NCBI GenBank assembly: GCA_018829865.1
Contig: JAHJTR010000034.1
Location: forward strand, 1 to 8,446
Reading direction: 5' to 3'
DNA from: Patescibacteria group bacterium
Lineage (GTDB): Bacteria; Patescibacteriota; Gracilibacteria; UBA1369; JAHJTR01
DNA: 8,446 nucleotides
Shown here piece after piece: positions 5,620 through 8,446 of the stretch. Within the stretch, counting starts at the first letter, position 1; each line of letters begins with the position of its first letter. The translations under genes and the position numbers were made by a program. Under the pieces are notes generated by a model. It had not been told where the DNA came from. It did no database searches and saw nothing but the letters and a program-made list of their open reading frames with translations.

Positions 5620-6114
5620 CTACCTATAATTAGTAAACTGCACCGGCACAGTCACCTCCTCGCTCTCCTTAACCATTTTCATTGCCGCCTGCAAATCATC
5701 CTTCTTAGCCGAACTCACCCTCACGCAAGCCCCCTGAATCGCCGATTTCACCTTCGGAAAACCATCACGAATCAATTTACTGATTATCTTCGCATTATCC
5801 TGATCCAGCGCCTTAATCAAAGTCACATCCTGCTTCACATTCCCATTACTCGTCGGCTCAACCTTCCCCAAATCCAAAATCTTCGGACTCACCCCCCGAT
5901 TAATCAATTTCTGCGTCAGCACCGAATGAATCGCCGTCAGCTTAAAATCGCTCACCGCCTCCAAATGAATTTTCTCATCAGTCAGCTCAATCTCAGTGTG
6001 TTCCCCTTTAAAGTCATATCTGGTTGCAACTTCCTTTTTAACCTGATCAACAGCATTTCTCAGCTCCTGCATATCAAATTCCGAAACAATATCAAACGAT
6101 GAATCTTTAGCCAT
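5620..6114 (-). CDS. yajQ: YajQ family cyclic-di-GMP/nucleotide-binding protein
   Basis: The 164 residues match YajQ (163 in E. coli) end to end. The N-terminus SSFDIVSEFDMQELRNAVDQ, the central TRYDFKG (31-37), LINRGVSP (70-77) and the C-terminus VPVQFTNYR are all hallmark segments. The fold is two ferredoxin-like domains. Homologues bind nucleotides, and one in Xanthomonas binds cyclic-di-GMP and acts with a LysR-type regulator; the role in this organism is unknown. The start is fixed by the family N-terminus MAKDSSFD. The gene has C-rich codon use on its coding complement, like purN and unlike the flanking accessory genes, so it is probably native. It lies 98 bp downstream of vapC on the same strand with a promoter of its own (6149-6177), and ends in TAG. 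Confidence 0.96.
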   Translation of the reverse strand: MAKDSSFDIVSEFDMQELRNAVDQVKKEVATRYDFKGEHTEIELTDEKIHLEAVSDFKLTAIHSVLTQKLINRGVSPKILDLGKVEPTSNGNVKQDVTLIKALDQDNAKIISKLIRDGFPKVKSAIQGACVRVSSAKKDDLQAAMKMVKESEEVTVPVQFTNYR

Positions 6115-6148
6115 ATTTTTTTATAATTATAGGAGTAAGTCAGCAAAA

Positions 6149-6177
6149 ATTTTATGCGAAAAGACCCACTTTGGCAA
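6149..6177 (-). promoter_or_regulatory. Promoter of yajQ
   Basis: On the minus strand, TTGCCA (6172-6177), 17 bp, then TAAAAT (6149-6154), placing the start roughly 30 bases before the yajQ ATG. A perfect TATAAT at 6126-6131 lies closer to the gene but lacks a good -35 at the right distance. The site lies between vapC and yajQ, so yajQ need not depend on the vapBC promoter. Confidence 0.5.
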
Positions 6178-6212
6178 ATCCGCCTGCAAAACAAGTAATC
6201 ACTCTCGCTTCA

Positions 6213-6623
6213 TCAAACCTCAATCACTTCCAAATGCCCTTTATCAGCATATTCAATTATTTTCTTGTCAGCAGTAACCAATTTGGCATTAAGATGCCTC
6301 GCCGTTGCCACAATAATTCTATCAGCCGGATCCCCATGGAATTTCCCAGGTAGCTTATAAGTATCAACAGCAATATCCGTATTTAAGTTTATTAACTTTA
6401 TATTAGTTAGTTTTAAAGCATCATTAATCCATGTTTTTAAGTTTTTATCAGAAACAATCCTTTTTTTCGCAGCCAGCATAGATATTTCCCACAATGAAAT
6501 CGAAGCCATTCGCAGTCCGGATTTCTTTTGTTCCTTTTTTAGAAAATCGACTATTTCAGAATTCCCAAGCCTTTTATCTGCTTTTAGAAACCAAAGCCAA
6601 ATATGTGTATCAATTATAATCAT
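6213..6623 (-). CDS. vapC: VapC-type PIN-domain ribonuclease toxin
   Basis: VapC toxins are Mg-dependent PIN-domain ribonucleases that typically cut tRNA or rRNA. The 136 residues carry the acidic PIN residues in order: D5 in IIIDTHIWLW, E46 in SLWEISML, D98 and D101 in HGDPADRIIVATA, and D119 in LVTADKKI. The HxDPADR and WEIxML signatures point to the VapC subgroup whose partners are Phd/YefM-like antitoxins. Its ATG overlaps the stop of the antitoxin gene by 4 bp (ATGA), so translation is probably coupled. It ends in TGA, at the family's normal C-terminus. The toxin appears intact. Its RNA target cannot be inferred from sequence. Confidence 0.93.
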   Translation of the reverse strand: MIIIDTHIWLWFLKADKRLGNSEIVDFLKKEQKKSGLRMASISLWEISMLAAKKRIVSDKNLKTWINDALKLTNIKLINLNTDIAVDTYKLPGKFHGDPADRIIVATARHLNAKLVTADKKIIEYADKGHLEVIEV

Positions 6624-6856
6624 ATATTTTCTTGGTCACCTGTCCATTTTACATCAATCGGTGAAACAATATCTCCCTTAATTATTAAGGTGTCTTTCAT
6701 ACAGCCAAAACAAGATTTCATTTGTTTCTTCTTATACGGAGCAAGTTTAGCAATAGGCTTCCCATACTTAGTTATCACAATTTCCATATTTTCATCTTTC
6801 ACTTTATCCATAAGCTTCAAACATTTAGATTTAAATTCACCGGCAGGTATTTGCAT
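6620..6856 (-). CDS. vapB: Phd/YefM-type antitoxin of the VapC pair
   Basis: This 78-residue protein has the Phd/YefM layout. The N-terminal DNA-binding part reads IPAGEFKSKCLKLMDKV (3-19), with MEIVITKYGKPIAKLAPY (24-41) closing the fold. The C-terminal segment FGCMKDTLIIKGDIVSPIDVKW (50-71) is the family's toxin-wrapping tail. It should neutralise the VapC product by direct binding and, with it, repress the shared promoter. It is first in a two-gene operon, with a 4-bp overlap to vapC. The upstream ATG six bases away is out of frame, and no other in-frame start exists, so the start is secure. It ends in TGA. Confidence 0.92.
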   Translation of the reverse strand: MQIPAGEFKSKCLKLMDKVKDENMEIVITKYGKPIAKLAPYKKKQMKSCFGCMKDTLIIKGDIVSPIDVKWTGDQENI

Positions 6857-6866
6857 TGCATTTAAA

Positions 6867-6896
6867 ATAATATGACCATAGTCACATTATAGTCAA
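6867..6896 (-). promoter_or_regulatory. Promoter of the vapBC operon
   Basis: On the minus strand, TTGACT (6891-6896) and TATTAT (6867-6872) are spaced by 18 bp, ending about 10 bases before the ATG of vapB, so the mRNA would be nearly leaderless. An alternative is TTGTAG, 17 bp, TATAAT a little further upstream (-10 within 6888-6893). Confidence 0.5.
6873..6895. promoter_or_regulatory. Candidate VapBC autoregulatory operator
   Basis: A palindrome with arms TGAC and GTCA around CATA spans 6873-6884, and its right half ATAGTCA recurs at 6889-6895. The two ATAGTCA copies start 11 bp apart, about one helical turn, so proteins bound to them would sit on the same face of the DNA. The site fills the spacer of the vapBC promoter, as expected for antitoxin or complex binding. 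Confidence 0.5.
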
Positions 6897-7085
6897 GATT
6901 TCCAAATACTACAAACTAAAAACAAAATACCACCTTAGTATTAAGATTTTATTAAAAAAACATAAAATAATTAAATTCATAGCACATCCTGCTCCCCTCC
7001 CCATCTCCTCATCCCAAATTTCCCCTTCCCTCTTCATAATTTCACCTTTAATATGTCTTTGCATTTATAGTTTATCCACAAAAAT

Positions 7086-8162
7086 ATGTCCACATACGAA
7101 GAAGCCGGCGTCAACATTGCCAAAGGTGATTCAGCCTCCAAATCAGCATACGCAGCAGCCAAGGCAACTTTCTCATCTCGCCAGGGTGTAATTGGTAGTC
7201 CTGTTGTTTTAGAAGGAGGATTTACCGGCCTCTTGGATTTCGGAGATTTCTATGTAGTCCAAAATAACGACGGCATCGGCACAAAAACCGAAATAGCTCG
7301 CGCCATAAAAAAATACGACACAATCGGCTACGATCTTTTAGCCATGGTTGCCGACGACGCGGTTTGTGTAGGATCGGAAGTAGTTTCAATCTCCAACACC
7401 TTCGATGTCGATAAAGTAAACGAAGAAGAAATCATCCCCGCAATGGAAGGCCTAAAAAACGCCTGCATCGAACAAAAAATAGTCATCCCGGGTGGCGAAA
7501 TCGCCGAGCTGGGCAGCATGTCTAACGGATTAATTTGGAATTCCACCTGCGTCGGCGTTTTAGAAAAAGATAAATTTATTGACGGCAGCAAAATCAAAGC
7601 GGGCGACAAAGTTATCGGCCTCAAAAGTCAAGGTTTCAGATCAAACGGTTTTTCCCTCGTCCGTCACATCCTCAAAAATAATTTAGGCGACAATTGGTAT
7701 AATGAAATTTTTGAAGCGGGTAAAACCTGGGGCGAAGTGACTCTAACTCCTGCCCTCATCTATCACAATTCAATCCTAAAAATAACCGGAAGATTTAAAG
7801 AGCAGAGAAAAATTGACGTTCACGGAATAGTCCACGTCACGGGCGGCGGAATCGGCAATAATTTAAAACGCATCTTAAAAAATAAAAACCTCGGCGCCAA
7901 CCTAACCGATATGTTCGCGCCACACAGCGCAATGCTCAAACTCCAAGAAATCGGCAAAGTCGAAGACAAAGAAGCCTACAAAACCTGGAATATGGGAACA
8001 GGCATGTTGATAATTGTCGATGAAAATGATACGGAAGAGACAATTTCACTCCTTAAAGAATCAGACATTGCATCTCAAGTTATCGGTGATATTATTGAAG
8101 GAGAAAAAGTCACATTAGCAAGCAAAGGTCACTTTAGCTCAGAAAAAAAAATTGAGTTTTAG
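7086..8162 (+). CDS. purM: Phosphoribosylformylglycinamidine cyclo-ligase (AIR synthase, PurM)
   Basis: PurM closes the imidazole ring using ATP, step 5 of cytosolic de novo purine synthesis. The 358 residues are close to the family length (345 in E. coli). Family segments appear in order: YEEAGVNIAKGD (4-15), the ATP-binding NDGIGTK (61-67), MVADDAVCVGSE (87-98), PGGEIAEL (135-142), SQGFRSNGFSLVRHIL (181-196), VHVTGGGIGNNL (249-260) and TWNMGTGM (300-307). Several motifs differ from the usual form: GGEIAELGS instead of GGETAEMPG, and RSNG where HSNG is normal, so this is a divergent member. It starts at ATG 7086 with no Shine-Dalgarno sequence; the family N-terminus fixes the start. It ends in TAG and is followed after 33 bp by another gene on the same strand with no terminator between. 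Confidence 0.94.
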   Translation: MSTYEEAGVNIAKGDSASKSAYAAAKATFSSRQGVIGSPVVLEGGFTGLLDFGDFYVVQNNDGIGTKTEIARAIKKYDTIGYDLLAMVADDAVCVGSEVVSISNTFDVDKVNEEEIIPAMEGLKNACIEQKIVIPGGEIAELGSMSNGLIWNSTCVGVLEKDKFIDGSKIKAGDKVIGLKSQGFRSNGFSLVRHILKNNLGDNWYNEIFEAGKTWGEVTLTPALIYHNSILKITGRFKEQRKIDVHGIVHVTGGGIGNNLKRILKNKNLGANLTDMFAPHSAMLKLQEIGKVEDKEAYKTWNMGTGMLIIVDENDTEETISLLKESDIASQVIGDIIEGEKVTLASKGHFSSEKKIEF

Positions 8163-8195
8163 AAAAAACAAAAACAAAATTTCTCACAAAAGAAT

Positions 8196-8446
8196 ATGAA
8201 AAAAATACAAACTCAATTAATCGTTATTTTATTATTAATTGGCTTATTACCTGTTTTGATCGTTGGCTACATTTTTCTTTCAACTACCCAAGATGCGATA
8301 AGACAAGACAGATCTGACCAATTATACTCAATCGCACAAAAAACGTCACATGCGATTTCTTGGGGACTGGAAGAGCAAAAAGAAAAAATTAGAATAGTTG
8401 GAGACATTGATCTTTTTCAGGATGCCTTGACTGCCGATTCATTATC
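8196..8446 (+). CDS. Membrane-anchored protein, N-terminal part of a probable sensor (partial)
   Basis: The open frame starts at ATG 8196 and runs off the window end, giving 83 complete codons. Residues 1-6 are basic (MKKIQT). A strong hydrophobic helix follows at about 8-28 (LIVILLLIGLLPVLIVGYIFL), and then comes a hydrophilic helical stretch STTQDAIRQDRSDQLYSIAQKTS (29-51) leading into AISWGLEEQKEKIRIVGD (53-70). A single helix followed by a helix of this kind is how Cache-type periplasmic sensor domains begin in histidine kinases, chemoreceptors and diguanylate cyclases. Which output domain follows cannot be seen. It lies 33 bp after purM and may share its transcript. There is no Shine-Dalgarno sequence. 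Confidence 0.75.
   Translation, partial: MKKIQTQLIVILLLIGLLPVLIVGYIFLSTTQDAIRQDRSDQLYSIAQKTSHAISWGLEEQKEKIRIVGDIDLFQDALTADSL

Larger units (their letters stand above)
6857..7085. other. Divergent vapB-purM intergenic region
   Basis: No gene is seen in these 229 bp. The vapB side holds that operon's promoter and operator. The middle is very A+T-rich (about 6900-6980). From 6987 to 7036 the plus strand is almost all pyrimidine (CTCCCCTCCCC, TTCCCCTTCCCTCTTC). The purM side has only a weak promoter guess: TATAGT at 7066-7071 with TTCACC at 7041-7046, spacing 19 bp, so the purM promoter is not assigned. No riboswitch fold was recognised. Confidence 0.6.

Noticed and set aside
6213..6856. UGA recoded as glycine (as in some candidate phyla)
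   Set aside because: vapB and vapC both end at TGA at the expected family length, vapB with the usual ATGA overlap, and no gene has an internal in-frame TGA.
6857..7085. Purine-type riboswitch upstream of purM
   Set aside because: No conserved aptamer core or terminator hairpin could be seen; the region is A+T-rich plus a pyrimidine tract.

Overview
The window is bacterial, with compact genes, short intergenic gaps and standard-code stops. vapB and vapC both end in TGA at family-typical lengths, which argues against UGA being recoded. None of the start codons has a recognisable Shine-Dalgarno sequence. Core genes (purN, yajQ, purM) are relatively C-rich, while the accessory genes between them are A+T-rich. 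This style, together with a very large lineage-specific protein, would fit a candidate-phylum (CPR/Patescibacteria-like) genome. That placement is inference: no phylogenetic marker is present and the phylum is not established.

Layout. (1) 1-1070: purN (185-817, +), flanked on both sides by clusters of REP-like hairpin repeats whose stems vary in sequence but stay paired. (2) 1071-3656 (-): an 861-residue protein of unknown function with a helical N-terminal half, one membrane segment, a long acidic Pro/Glu/Asp-Gly-Gly repeat region and a small helical C-terminal domain; a good promoter lies upstream. (3) 3796-4919 (-): a two-gene operon in which a LexA-like self-cleaving repressor (Ser/Lys dyad and Cys-Gly scissile bond present) is followed after 2 bp by a MazF/PemK-family endoribonuclease toxin. 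No MazE-type antitoxin is present. (4) 4995-5588 (+): a divergent, unrecognised 197-residue protein sharing the promoter region with the LexA-like gene; a palindrome lies between them. (5) 5620-6114 (-): yajQ. (6) 6213-6856 (-): a vapBC toxin-antitoxin pair with overlapping genes and a probable autoregulatory operator. (7) 7086-8162 (+): purM. (8) 8196-8446 (+): the start of a membrane-anchored protein, probably a sensor, cut off by the window edge.

How it fits together. purN and purM encode steps 3 and 5 of de novo purine synthesis and lie on the same strand. They are separated by about 6.3 kb of mostly opposite-strand accessory genes, including two toxin modules. The most notable candidate system is the LexA-like/MazF operon with its divergent partner gene. 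If the LexA-like protein holds the toxin in check transcriptionally, and perhaps by direct binding, RecA-stimulated self-cleavage would connect DNA damage to an mRNA-cutting toxin. That link is a hypothesis from gene order and conserved residues; nothing in the sequence proves it.
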